This document shows, in pieces, positions 27,438 through 36,154 of a stretch of 64,000 nt of DNA (the stretch's first letter is position 1; each line of letters opens with the position of its first letter). A model generated the notes under the pieces. That model saw only the letters and a program-made list of their open reading frames with translations. It had not been told where the DNA came from and did no database searches. Origin of the DNA: an uncultured Phocaeicola sp. (lineage in GTDB: Bacteria; Bacteroidota; Bacteroidia; Bacteroidales; Bacteroidaceae); contig CAPAOL010000001.1 in the NCBI GenBank assembly GCA_948579315.1, positions 62,001 through 126,000 of the forward strand, written 5' to 3'. Made by a program: the position numbers and the translations under genes.

Positions 27438-29429
27438 ATGAAAACAAATCTTAGTTCTCAAATCAGTCTCCACCGGGTCTCCCCCAAATACTACAGACCG
27501 GAGAATGCATTTGAAAAATCAGTCTTGACAAGACTCGAAAAAATCCCTACGGACATCTACGAATCCGCAGAAGAAGGTGCTAACTATATTGCTCGCGAAA
27601 TAGCACAAACCATCCGCGAAAAACAAAAAGCAGGACGCTTCTGCGTATTGGCACTCCCTGGAGGTGATTCGCCCAGCCACGTATATACCGAACTCATCCG
27701 CATGCATAAGGAAGAAGGTCTTAGCTTCCGCAATGTGATCGTATTTAACATGTATGAATATTATCCGTTGGCTCCCGATGCAATCAACAGCAACTTCAAC
27801 GCTTTGAAGAGTATGTTATTGGATCACATTGATATTGACAAACAGAATATATTCACTCCCGACGGAAGCATTGCCAAAGATACCATCTTCGAATATTGCC
27901 GTCTGTACGAACAACGCATTGAAAGCTTCGGAGGTATTGATATTGCCTTGTTGGGCATTGGTCGTGTAGGTAACATCGCGTTCAACGAACCGGGTTCCCG
28001 ACTGAACTCTACCACTCGTCTGATCTTGTTGGATAATGCCTCACGCAATGAAGCATCCAAGATTTTCGGAACGCTGGATAATACGCCGATCAGTTCTATT
28101 ACAATGGGTGTATCCACTATCCTTGGTGCAAAGAAGATTTATCTGCTTGCATGGGGAGAAAACAAAGCAGCTATGATTAAAGAATGTGTGGAAGGTGCAA
28201 TCACTGACACTATTCCGGCTTCTTATCTGCAAACTCACAACAACGCGCATGTAGCTCTTGATCTTTCAGCAGCTACGAACTTAACACGTATCCAACGTCC
28301 GTGGCTGGTAACTTCTTGCGAATGGAATGACAAACTAATCCGTAGTGCCATCGTTTGGTTGTGTCAGTTGACCGGCAAACCAATTCTGAAGTTGACTAAT
28401 AAAGACTATAACGAAAACGGTTTGAGTGAACTTCTAGCACTTTATGGTTCTGCGTACAATGTAAACATCAAAATCTTCAATGATTTACAGCACACCATTA
28501 CCGGATGGCCGGGTGGCAAACCTAATGCTGATGACACTTACCGCCCGGAACGTGCAAAACCGTATCCGAAACGTGTAATTATCTTCTCTCCGCATCCGGA
28601 TGATGACGTTATTTCGATGGGTGGTACGCTTCGTCGCTTGGTAGAACAAAAACATGAAGTACACGTAGCTTACGAAACTTCCGGCAATATCGCTGTTGGC
28701 GACGAAGAAGTAGTTCGTTTCATGCATTTCATCAACGGATTCAACCAGCTCTTCAATAACAGCGCAGACCAGGTTATCAACGAGAAATATGCAGAAATAC
28801 GTAATTTCTTGAAAGAGAAGAAAGATGGTGATATGGACAGTCGTGACATTCTGACTATCAAAGGTCTGATTCGTCGTGGTGAAGCCCGTACGGCCTGTAC
28901 TTATAACAATATACCATTGGAACGATGCCACTTCCTAGACTTGCCGTTCTATGAAACAGGTAAGATTCAGAAAAACCCGATCAGTGAAGCAGACGTGGAA
29001 ATCGTACGTAACTTGCTTCGTGAAGTAAAACCTCATCAGATTTTCGTTGCAGGTGACTTGGCCGACCCGCACGGAACACACCGTGTATGTACGGACGCCG
29101 TATTCGCAGCCGTTGATCTTGAAAAAGAAGAAGGTGCCAAATGGCTGAAAGACTGCCGTATCTGGATGTACCGTGGTGCGTGGGCTGAATGGGAAATCGA
29201 AAATATTGAAATGGCAGTGCCGATCAGTCCGGAAGAACTTCGTGCAAAACGTAACTCTATCCTGAAACATCAGTCGCAGATGGAAAGCGCTCCGTTCTTG
29301 GGTAATGACGAACGTTTGTTCTGGCAACGTAGCGAAGACCGCAACCGTGGTACAGCTACTTTGTATGATAAGTTAGGACTGGCTTCTTACGAAGCAATGG
29401 AAGCATTTGTAGAATACGTTCCTTTATAA
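27438..29429 (+). CDS. Fusion of a NagB-like (glucosamine-6-P isomerase) domain and a PIG-L/LmbE deacetylase domain
   Basis: 663 residues from the promoter-consistent Met at 27438. The N-terminal half (about 30-290) has the NagB/6-phosphogluconolactonase fold: LPGGDSPSHVY, VFNMYEYYPL and GIGRVGNIAFNEP. Relative to E. coli NagB, catalytic Asp72 is Tyr106, Asp141 is Val177 and His143 is Asn179; only Glu148 is kept (Glu184). Deaminase chemistry is therefore doubtful. The C-terminal half (about 395-640) is a PIG-L deacetylase with the zinc motif HPDDD (SPHPDDDVISMGG) and DPHGTHRVC intact. Annotation as nagB would probably mislead; a regulatory or sugar-sensing role for the N-terminal domain, with N-acetylglucosaminyl deacetylation by the C-terminal one, is an inference. 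Single-gene unit with its own promoter and terminator. Confidence 0.85.
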   Translation: MKTNLSSQISLHRVSPKYYRPENAFEKSVLTRLEKIPTDIYESAEEGANYIAREIAQTIREKQKAGRFCVLALPGGDSPSHVYTELIRMHKEEGLSFRNVIVFNMYEYYPLAPDAINSNFNALKSMLLDHIDIDKQNIFTPDGSIAKDTIFEYCRLYEQRIESFGGIDIALLGIGRVGNIAFNEPGSRLNSTTRLILLDNASRNEASKIFGTLDNTPISSITMGVSTILGAKKIYLLAWGENKAAMIKECVEGAITDTIPASYLQTHNNAHVALDLSAATNLTRIQRPWLVTSCEWNDKLIRSAIVWLCQLTGKPILKLTNKDYNENGLSELLALYGSAYNVNIKIFNDLQHTITGWPGGKPNADDTYRPERAKPYPKRVIIFSPHPDDDVISMGGTLRRLVEQKHEVHVAYETSGNIAVGDEEVVRFMHFINGFNQLFNNSADQVINEKYAEIRNFLKEKKDGDMDSRDILTIKGLIRRGEARTACTYNNIPLERCHFLDLPFYETGKIQKNPISEADVEIVRNLLREVKPHQIFVAGDLADPHGTHRVCTDAVFAAVDLEKEEGAKWLKDCRIWMYRGAWAEWEIENIEMAVPISPEELRAKRNSILKHQSQMESAPFLGNDERLFWQRSEDRNRGTATLYDKLGLASYEAMEAFVEYVPL

Positions 29430-29470
29430 GAATAATATTCTTAATTAAGAGAATATAAAACAATGAAAGA

Positions 29471-29507
29471 AGAGTGGGAAGTTTCGATACTTCTCGCTCT
29501 TTTTTTG
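29471..29507 (+). terminator. Terminator after the NagB-like/LmbE-like gene
   Basis: AGAGTGGGAAGT pairs with ACTTCTCGCTCT (two G-U pairs) around TTCGAT, followed by a run of seven Ts. Confidence 0.75.
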
Positions 29508-29525
29508 TTATTTTTGCGGGGATAA

Positions 29526-29625
29526 TTCACCACAGAGGAAAGGAGGACACAGAGTTATTATGAACAACCATTTTTATATCGCTTCATAGATTTGCCCTCC
29601 GTGTCCTCCTTTCCTCTGTGATGAA
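29526..29625. repeat. 29-bp inverted repeat of CACAGAGGA words
   Basis: Arms at 29526-29554 and 29597-29625 (TTCACCACAGAGGAAAGGAGG... and its complement) match at 27 of 29 positions around a loop of about 42 bp. They lie between the terminator and the amidase start. The same family forms a perfect 30-bp inverted repeat at 44415-44667. It is a dispersed intergenic repeat, not coding. Confidence 0.85.
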
Positions 29626-29648
29626 AATGAGAACAAAAGCATTGAATA

Positions 29649-32558
29649 ATGAAAAAGATAATAGTGTTTCTTCTATGCCTTACTGTAAGTGCTAATTTTC
29701 TTTTCGCTCAAGATATTGAAAGAAATGTAAAAGAACGGCTGACGGATTACTTCAACAAATATACCGCAACAGCCAAAATCAGCACTCCTAAACTGAACAG
29801 TTTCGATATAAATTATGATCGCAAGACAATTGCAATCTATGCATCGGAGAGTTTCGCCTATCAGCCTTTCCGTCCGGAAACTGTAGAAAACATTTATAAT
29901 CAAGTTAAAGAACTGCTTCCGGGACCTGTTCATTATTACCAGCTCACCATTTATGCGGATGGAAAACCTATTGAGGATTTGGTACCTAATTTCTACCGGA
30001 ATAAGAAAAAGGATAAGGAGCGGTTATCTTTGAATATAGATTATAAAGGAGCTCCCTGGGTGAAAAACATTTCACGCCCCAATGAAATTTCACGCGGACT
30101 ACAAGACCGTCATATCGCAATCTGGCAAAGCCACGGCAACTACTTCAAAAATGATAAAGACGAATGGGGATGGCAACGCCCTCGATTATTCTGCACCACG
30201 GAAGATATGTTCACTCAATCTTTTGTTCTTCCATACGTGATTCCCATGTTGGAGAATGCAGGAGCGGTTGTTTATACTCCCCGTGAACGGGATACACAAA
30301 AGAATGAGATCATTGTAGATAATGACACTCCCAACGCTTCCCTTTATCTGGAAGTGGGTAGCAAAAAAGCTAATTGGACAAATGCCCCGGTAAGAGGATT
30401 TGCTCAAAAGAAAACGATCTACAAAGAGGGAGAGAATCCTTTCACTGACGGAACCTGCCGTTTCATACCAACCGAAAGAAAGAAAAAGAAGAATAAAGAC
30501 CAAGTATTTGCAGAATGGGTACCTACTCTACCGGCAACAGGCAAGTATGCTGTTTATGTTTCTTATCAGACACTCCCCAATAGTGTAAGCGATGCCAAAT
30601 ATCTGGTATTCCATAACGGAGGAGTAACCGAATTTAAAGTTAATCAGAAAATAGGTGGAGGCACATGGGTTTACCTCGGAACGTTTGAATTTGATAAAGG
30701 AAACAACGACTACGGCATGGTGGTACTTAGCAACGAAAGCAGCGAACAAGGAGTTGTATGCGCCGATGCAGTACGTTTTGGAGGTGGAATGGGAAACATT
30801 GCCCGTGGAGGAAGGACCAGCGGGCTGCCCCGTTATTTGGAAGGAGCACGCTACTCTGCGCAATGGGCGGGAATGCCATACGAAGTATATGCAGGACGCA
30901 AAGGTGAAAACGACTATACAGACGACATCAACACACGTTCCAACGCTATCAACTATTTGTCGGGCAGTTCTGTCTACAACCCGCAACAATCGGGTTTAGG
31001 CGTACCTTTGGAAATGACGATGGCGTTGCACAGTGATGCCGGATACAGCAAAATAGATGAGCTTATCGGATCGCTCGGTATTTATACCACCGATTTCAAT
31101 AATGGAAAACTGAATGCAGGAACAGACCGGTATGCATCACGTGATTTAGCCGATATTCTGCTCACACAGATTCAGAAAGATATTTATTCAAGTTACAGTA
31201 TCCCCTGGACACGCCGCAGTATGTGGAACCGGAATTACAGTGAAACACGTCTCCCGGCTACTCCTTCTACGATTATCGAACTGCTCTCCCATCAGAACTT
31301 CGCAGATATGCAGTTAGGGCATGATCCGAACTTCAAGTTTACAGTGGGACGAGCTATTTACAAAGGTATTTTGCAGTTCATTACCAGCCAGCATGACAAA
31401 GAATATATAGTTCAGCCCCTGCCAGTCAGCAATTTCGCCATTCAATTCGGGAAGAAAAAGAATACGCTGGAACTTTCATGGAAAGGTGAAGATGATCCGC
31501 AAGAACCAACTGCACGTCCACGGGAATACATCGTATATACACGCATCGGTTATGGAGGCTTTGACAATGGAACCTTAGTCAGCAAAACGTCCCACACCGT
31601 GAAAATAGAACCGGGGCTCGTTTATTCATTCAAAGTGACTGCCGTAAACCGCGGTGGGGAAAGTTTTCCCTCCGAAATCCTTTCCGCTTATAAAGCCAAA
31701 CGCGAACAAGAAAAGGTAATTATCATCAATGGCTTTGACAGAATCAGCGGTCCGGCGGTCGTTAATACTTCTGATAGAGCAGGATTCGATTTATCACAAG
31801 ATCCCGGAGTTCCGTATATATCAAACATTTCGTTTTGCGGAGCACAAACAGACTTCGACCGTACACAAGCCGGAAAAGAAGGAAAAGGCAGCCTGGGACA
31901 TAGCGGAAACGAGTTAGAAGGAATGAAAATAGCAGGGAACACATTCGATTATCCTTTCATTCATGGAAAGGCGATTCAGGCAGCCGGCAAATATAGTTTT
32001 GTGTCATGCAGTGACGAAGCGGTAGAAAACGGATTGGTTACGTTAGAAGATTATCCGGTGGTAGATTATATCCTGGGACTGGAAAAAGAAGATCCCGCAA
32101 ATAAAGCGTACTACAAGACATTCTCCTCAGCTATGCAACGAATTATGACCAGTTATTGTCAGTCGGGAGGTAATCTATTTGTCAGCGGTGCTTATGTAGG
32201 AAGCGATATGAGCGGCACACAAAGTAACCGGGAGTTTACAGAGAAAATACTGAAATATGGTTATCAAAGTAGCCTGACGGACAAGAGTGTAAATCTGGTA
32301 AATGGATTGGGGTGCACAATCACGATCCCGCGTCTGCCCAATGAGAACAGTTATGCGATTCCAGCAGCAGATTGCATCGTTCCTGTAGATACTGCTTTCC
32401 CAGTATTTACGTATGCCCCCGGCAATCAGAGCGCAGGTATCGCTTACAAAGGCAACTACCGCACTTTTGTATTGGGCTTTCCTTTCGAAAGCATTCAGTC
32501 GGAAGCGGATCGGGCAACCATCATGGCAGGCATCTTGGGATTCTTTACTCAAAAATAA
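29649..32558 (+). CDS. Exported N-acetylmuramoyl-L-alanine amidase-like protein with inserted golvesin-like domain
   Basis: 969 residues, signal peptide ending LFAQ. The Amidase_3 fold appears split. First zinc-ligand His in IWQSHG (about residue 159); an insert at about 245-380 resembles a golvesin/xanthan-lyase-type beta-domain (YAVYVSYQTLPNSVSDAKYLVFHNGG, GTWVYLGTFEF, VCADAVRFGGG). The second His follows in MTMALHSDAG and the catalytic Glu in STIIELLSHQNFADM. An FN3 domain (about 600-680: YIVYTRIGYGG, YSFKVTAVNRGGESFPSE) and a C-terminal domain with GNLFVSGAYVGSDM complete it. Such proteins are often labelled xanthan lyase by transfer. The residues support a zinc amidase acting on peptidoglycan in the periplasm or at the surface. 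Confidence 0.78.
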   Translation: MKKIIVFLLCLTVSANFLFAQDIERNVKERLTDYFNKYTATAKISTPKLNSFDINYDRKTIAIYASESFAYQPFRPETVENIYNQVKELLPGPVHYYQLTIYADGKPIEDLVPNFYRNKKKDKERLSLNIDYKGAPWVKNISRPNEISRGLQDRHIAIWQSHGNYFKNDKDEWGWQRPRLFCTTEDMFTQSFVLPYVIPMLENAGAVVYTPRERDTQKNEIIVDNDTPNASLYLEVGSKKANWTNAPVRGFAQKKTIYKEGENPFTDGTCRFIPTERKKKKNKDQVFAEWVPTLPATGKYAVYVSYQTLPNSVSDAKYLVFHNGGVTEFKVNQKIGGGTWVYLGTFEFDKGNNDYGMVVLSNESSEQGVVCADAVRFGGGMGNIARGGRTSGLPRYLEGARYSAQWAGMPYEVYAGRKGENDYTDDINTRSNAINYLSGSSVYNPQQSGLGVPLEMTMALHSDAGYSKIDELIGSLGIYTTDFNNGKLNAGTDRYASRDLADILLTQIQKDIYSSYSIPWTRRSMWNRNYSETRLPATPSTIIELLSHQNFADMQLGHDPNFKFTVGRAIYKGILQFITSQHDKEYIVQPLPVSNFAIQFGKKKNTLELSWKGEDDPQEPTARPREYIVYTRIGYGGFDNGTLVSKTSHTVKIEPGLVYSFKVTAVNRGGESFPSEILSAYKAKREQEKVIIINGFDRISGPAVVNTSDRAGFDLSQDPGVPYISNISFCGAQTDFDRTQAGKEGKGSLGHSGNELEGMKIAGNTFDYPFIHGKAIQAAGKYSFVSCSDEAVENGLVTLEDYPVVDYILGLEKEDPANKAYYKTFSSAMQRIMTSYCQSGGNLFVSGAYVGSDMSGTQSNREFTEKILKYGYQSSLTDKSVNLVNGLGCTITIPRLPNENSYAIPAADCIVPVDTAFPVFTYAPGNQSAGIAYKGNYRTFVLGFPFESIQSEADRATIMAGILGFFTQK

Positions 32559-32598
32559 AAAATATCCTTTTTTTTAATCCGTTTCTCATTTTAAATTC

Positions 32599-32606
32599 TA
32601 TCTTTG
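32599..32606 (+). promoter_or_regulatory. -7 box of the 32638 gene pair
   Basis: TATCTTTG, perfect TAnnTTTG, 31 bp before the ATG at 32638. Confidence 0.65.
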
Positions 32607-32637
32607 CTACTATAATAACCTTTAAAACTAAAAAACA

Positions 32638-32955
32638 ATGTATACTATACAAGCAAACCCTAGCGGTACACGCAGCATAGAAGTATCTAATGAAAACTTG
32701 AGAACGATTGAGAAATATGCTCTGTTCCGTCATCTTATCGACAGTACCGGTATTGTAGATGAAGCAGTTCTGGATAAGTTGAAACTAAATATCCGCTCCC
32801 TTATCGCCAGTCAGGAAGAAGACAGTAAAGACTTGCTGGACCTTTGTATCGACGTGATTTATCACAATAATATGAAGGCATTCGGTCTGCAACAGCTCAT
32901 CAAGCTCTATCTTACCTGGCTTTCCAACATGGAAGCGGAAGAAGAGGAGGAATAA
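32638..32955 (+). CDS. Small acidic helical protein of unknown function
   Basis: 105 residues ending in an acidic tail (EAEEEEE). Mostly helical, with no signal or membrane segment. No domain is recognised. Its stop codon overlaps the start of the TusA-like gene by one base (TAATG), so the two are translationally coupled and probably work together. Confidence 0.8.
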   Translation: MYTIQANPSGTRSIEVSNENLRTIEKYALFRHLIDSTGIVDEAVLDKLKLNIRSLIASQEEDSKDLLDLCIDVIYHNNMKAFGLQQLIKLYLTWLSNMEAEEEEE

Positions 32956-33179
32956 TGATTACGGTAGATACCTGCGGAATAACAGCATACAGTCCGCTGA
33001 TTCCTGCAATAAAAGCAATGTGTACTACCTCTCCGGGAGAAACGATAGAGATTATCATGAACCATGCTGACGCGTTTCAGGATCTAAAAGAATATCTGTC
33101 CGAGCAAGGTATCGGTTTTCGTGAAATCTATGGTGGAGAACAAATGACATTACAGTTCACAATCAATGGGAAGTTTTAA
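32955..33179 (+). CDS. TusA/YedF-fold small protein lacking the catalytic cysteine
   Basis: 74 residues, the usual TusA length. The pattern VDTCGITAYSPLIPAIKAM, PGETIEIIMNH, DAFQDLKEYLSEQGIGF fits the TusA/SirA fold (GLRCPEP.. , PGETLLIIADD.. , DI..F). The active Cys of the CPxP motif is Ser here (YSPLIP). A Cys five residues earlier does not sit at the catalytic position. It is therefore unlikely to relay sulfur like TusA. One-base overlap with the preceding gene. Confidence 0.68.
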   Translation: MITVDTCGITAYSPLIPAIKAMCTTSPGETIEIIMNHADAFQDLKEYLSEQGIGFREIYGGEQMTLQFTINGKF

Positions 33180-33180
33180 A

Positions 33181-33246
33181 AAAACATCTCAATGATTGAA
33201 GCAAAACATCCCGATAATCGAAATTAAACATCTCAATGAATAAAAA
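33181..33246 (+). repeat. Three 22-bp tandem repeat units leading into a terminator
   Basis: Units start at 33181, 33203 and 33225, each beginning AAACATC(T/C)C(A/G)AT. Units 1 and 2 each contain a small palindrome, CAATGATTG and CGATAATCG, that differ by a compensatory A-T to G-C pair change. Unit 3 forms the 5' arm of the terminator at 33225-33267. Confidence 0.75.
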
Positions 33247-33267
33247 AATCATTGGGATGTTTTTTTA
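33225..33267 (+). terminator. Terminator built from the last 22-bp repeat unit
   Basis: AAACATCTCAATGA pairs with TCATTGGGATGTTT around ATAAAAAAA, followed by a T-run. It ends the 32638-33179 transcript. The ygiQ promoter begins within its 3' side. Confidence 0.85.
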
Positions 33268-33274
33268 TTATCCG

Positions 33275-33282
33275 TATCTTTG
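33275..33282 (+). promoter_or_regulatory. -7 box of ygiQ, giving a near-leaderless start
   Basis: TATCTTTG, perfect TAnnTTTG, with ATTG 20 bp upstream as a -33 candidate inside the terminator. Only 4 bp separate the box from the ATG at 33287, so the mRNA should begin at or next to the start codon. Confidence 0.65.
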
Positions 33283-33286
33283 CAGC

Positions 33287-35146
33287 ATGAAAGAATATCG
33301 ATTGACTGACTGGTTACCTACTACCAAGAAAGAAGTAGAACTTCGCGGATGGAATGAATTGGATGTCATTCTATTCAGTGCTGATGCATACGTGGATCAC
33401 CCTTCTTTTGGTGCTTCCGTTATTGGACGGATTCTTGAAGCGGAAGGTTTGAAAATAGCCATTGTCCCCCAGCCCAACTGGCGCGACGACCTGCGTGACT
33501 TCAAGAAATTGGGACGCCCACGGCTATTCTTCGGCATCTCCGGTGGATGCATGGATTCGATGGTAAATAAATACACTGCCAATAAACGATTACGCAGTGA
33601 AGATGCATATACCCCGGACGGTCGTCCGGATATGCGTCCGGAATATCCTTCCACGGTTTATAGCCAGATACTAAAGAAACTTTATCCGGATGTTCCCGTA
33701 GTTATCGGAGGAATCGAAGCTAGTTTAAGACGGTTAAGTCATTACGATTATTGGCAAGACAAAATGCAAAAGAGCATTTTGTGCGACAGCGGTGCCGACC
33801 TGCTCATTTACGGAATGGGAGAAAAGCCACTTCCAGACTTGGTGAAGAATATGAAAAGTCTGCTTACTACCGAAGAGCCAGTACTGACAAGCAGTAAATT
33901 CAGGACAATCATCGGATCAGTTCCTCAAACAGCCTATCTTTGTCGTGCAACAGAATGGACCTCTGCCGAAAATGACCTTTCACTTTATTCGCACGAAGAA
34001 TGTTTGGCAGATAAAAAGAAACAGGCTAGTAATTTCCGGCATATCGAAGAAGAATCTAACAAATATTCGGCTTCCCGAATCACGCAAGCCGTCGGAAACA
34101 AGATAGTAGTAGTCAATCCTCCATATCCTCCGATGAGCCAGGAAGATCTTGATCGATCGTTTGATTTACCATATACCCGGCTACCTCATCCTAAATATAA
34201 AGGAAAGCGGATTCCGGCTTATGACATGATTAAGTTTTCCATCAACATTCACCGGGGATGTTTCGGCGGTTGTGCCTTCTGCACCATTTCCGCTCATCAG
34301 GGAAAGTTTATCGTCAGCCGTAGCAAAGAGTCTATATTGAAAGAGGTGAAAGAGGTCATCCAATTGCCCGACTTCAAAGGATATTTAAGCGATTTGGGTG
34401 GTCCTTCCGCTAACATGTATCAGATGAAAGGAAAAGACGAAGCTATTTGCAAGAAGTGCAAACGACCGTCATGTATCCATCCGAAAGTTTGTCCGAATCT
34501 AAATACCGACCATCGCCCCTTACTGGATATTTACCGTGCAGTAGATGCCTTGCCCGAAATAAAAAAATCGTTTATCGGTAGCGGAGTACGCTATGACCTG
34601 TTACTTCATCAAAGTAAAGATGAAGCAATCAACCGCAGCACTGCCGAGTATACCCGTGAATTGATTGTCAATCACGTGAGTGGTCGGCTGAAAGTAGCTC
34701 CGGAGCATACCAGTGACCGGGTATTATCCGTAATGCGCAAACCTTCTTTCAAGCAATTTGAAACATTCAAGAGGATATTCGACCGCATCAACCGGGAAGA
34801 GAATCTACGCCAACAACTGATTCCGTATTTCATCTCCTCGCATCCCGGATGCAAAGAAGAAGATATGGCGGAACTTGCCGTTATTACCAAACGTCTGGAC
34901 TTCCATTTGGAACAAGTGCAGGACTTCACTCCTACTCCGATGACGGTTGCTACCGAAGCTTGGTATACCGGATTCCATCCATACACGTTAGAACCGATAT
35001 TCAGTGCTAAAACCCAACGGGAGAAACTCGCCCAACGGCAGTTCTTCTTCTGGTATAAGCCGGAAGAAAGGAGAAATATCATCAATGAGTTGAAACGTAT
35101 CGGACGTTCTGATTTGATAGACAAATTATATGGAAAGAAAAACTAA
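33287..35146 (+). CDS. ygiQ: YgiQ-family radical SAM protein (UPF0313)
   Basis: 619 residues from Met 33287; the family begins (K)xxxxLTDWLPTTKKEVELRGW, so the upstream reading from 33236, which crosses the terminator and promoter, is rejected. The N-terminal UPF0313 region contains ADAYVDHPSFG. The radical SAM cluster motif CFGGCAFC supplies Cys325, Cys329 and Cys332. C-terminal features include QVQDFTPTPMT and AWYTGFHPYT. Cytoplasmic Fe-S enzyme of unknown reaction. Complete and normal length. Confidence 0.93.
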   Translation: MKEYRLTDWLPTTKKEVELRGWNELDVILFSADAYVDHPSFGASVIGRILEAEGLKIAIVPQPNWRDDLRDFKKLGRPRLFFGISGGCMDSMVNKYTANKRLRSEDAYTPDGRPDMRPEYPSTVYSQILKKLYPDVPVVIGGIEASLRRLSHYDYWQDKMQKSILCDSGADLLIYGMGEKPLPDLVKNMKSLLTTEEPVLTSSKFRTIIGSVPQTAYLCRATEWTSAENDLSLYSHEECLADKKKQASNFRHIEEESNKYSASRITQAVGNKIVVVNPPYPPMSQEDLDRSFDLPYTRLPHPKYKGKRIPAYDMIKFSINIHRGCFGGCAFCTISAHQGKFIVSRSKESILKEVKEVIQLPDFKGYLSDLGGPSANMYQMKGKDEAICKKCKRPSCIHPKVCPNLNTDHRPLLDIYRAVDALPEIKKSFIGSGVRYDLLLHQSKDEAINRSTAEYTRELIVNHVSGRLKVAPEHTSDRVLSVMRKPSFKQFETFKRIFDRINREENLRQQLIPYFISSHPGCKEEDMAELAVITKRLDFHLEQVQDFTPTPMTVATEAWYTGFHPYTLEPIFSAKTQREKLAQRQFFFWYKPEERRNIINELKRIGRSDLIDKLYGKKN

Positions 35147-35215
35147 GCTTTCCCCATAAGATATGAAGTCTTTCATAAAACCACCTAAATACCTTCTTTA
35201 GTAAGTTGATAATGA

Positions 35216-36028
35216 TTAGAGGTTTATATCTTTTGTTGGTGTTATTGTATTTGTAGCTAAATTATAGATAAAGTAGATAGATAAAGCAGGAGAATATACT
35301 GCAAATTTTGTACTTCCTGTTTGGTTATAATATAGTCTGAATGTACAAATATCGGTAGCAGATATAAAAGGCTCTTGTTTCAAATGTGAATGAACAGGAA
35401 AATTTATCATTGGCATTTCGTCTGTTGCTTCCACAGGCAGTAATCCGGAATGGAATTTTCTCCAGGACTGTATCTCCCCTTCTTTGTCAGCAATGAACAA
35501 GTAATCGTTCCCAAAAGGTATAGTACGTACCTTTCCGGTTCCTGAAATAGCATATAATTTATATCCATCTTTAAATGGAATAAGAATCCAGTTTAGAGGG
35601 AAGTCCTTGTAACTATATATTGGATATTTCTTATCATCATCAAAAGCACTTTGTATCTTCTTTTTAACATTGATTAAACGCGCTTCATATTCTGACAGGC
35701 TTCTACGCATCATCACTTCTGCGCAAGGGACCAATTCATCAAGAAAAGACGCTTCATAAGAGCATTGGGATTGCTTGTCAATAACAATACATTTTATGGT
35801 ATCACCTTGCTGATAAATCAGATAGCTTTGTATTGTTTCCATTATATCCGGTTTAGATACAAAGATATCCGTAAAAAGCCAGGCCGCTACTTCATACCGA
35901 TATAAAACATTACTTTCCTCTATAATAGAATCACACTTTAGCTTCAGTTCAGCTTCCGTATAGTTCACTTGTGAATATACAGTCACCCATGACGAAAAAA
36001 AGATAATCAATGTTACAATGTTTTTCAT
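35216..36028 (-). CDS. Exported protein of unknown function
   Basis: About 270 residues from Met 36028 (MKNIVTLIIFFSSWVTVYSQ, a clean signal peptide). A start at 36061 adds 11 residues and cannot be excluded, as the promoter at 36099-36092 allows both. No lipobox and no recognised domain. The middle has strand-like repeats (GYKLYAISGTGKVRTIPFGNDYLFIADKEGEIQSW). Convergent with ygiQ and transcribed alone. Confidence 0.7.
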   Translation of the reverse strand: MKNIVTLIIFFSSWVTVYSQVNYTEAELKLKCDSIIEESNVLYRYEVAAWLFTDIFVSKPDIMETIQSYLIYQQGDTIKCIVIDKQSQCSYEASFLDELVPCAEVMMRRSLSEYEARLINVKKKIQSAFDDDKKYPIYSYKDFPLNWILIPFKDGYKLYAISGTGKVRTIPFGNDYLFIADKEGEIQSWRKFHSGLLPVEATDEMPMINFPVHSHLKQEPFISATDICTFRLYYNQTGSTKFAVYSPALSIYFIYNLATNTITPTKDINL

Positions 36029-36091
36029 ACTCATTATTTGTTTAGATATAAGGGCTTTCATTTATCATCGTTCTCATTTATAACAATGAAC

Positions 36092-36099
36092 CAAAGATA
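36092..36099 (-). promoter_or_regulatory. Promoter of the 35216-36028 gene
   Basis: On the minus strand, TTTG, a 20-bp spacer and TATCTTTG give a textbook Bacteroides -33/-7 promoter. Confidence 0.75.
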
Positions 36100-36154
36100 A
36101 ACACATTCTTTCTGAAAACCAAACTTCAGCCTAATTATTTACAAGTTGATGTTT

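Noticed and set aside
33236..33286. Upstream start of ygiQ
   Set aside because: The added codons cross a terminator hairpin and the -7 box; the family N-terminus begins at 33287.
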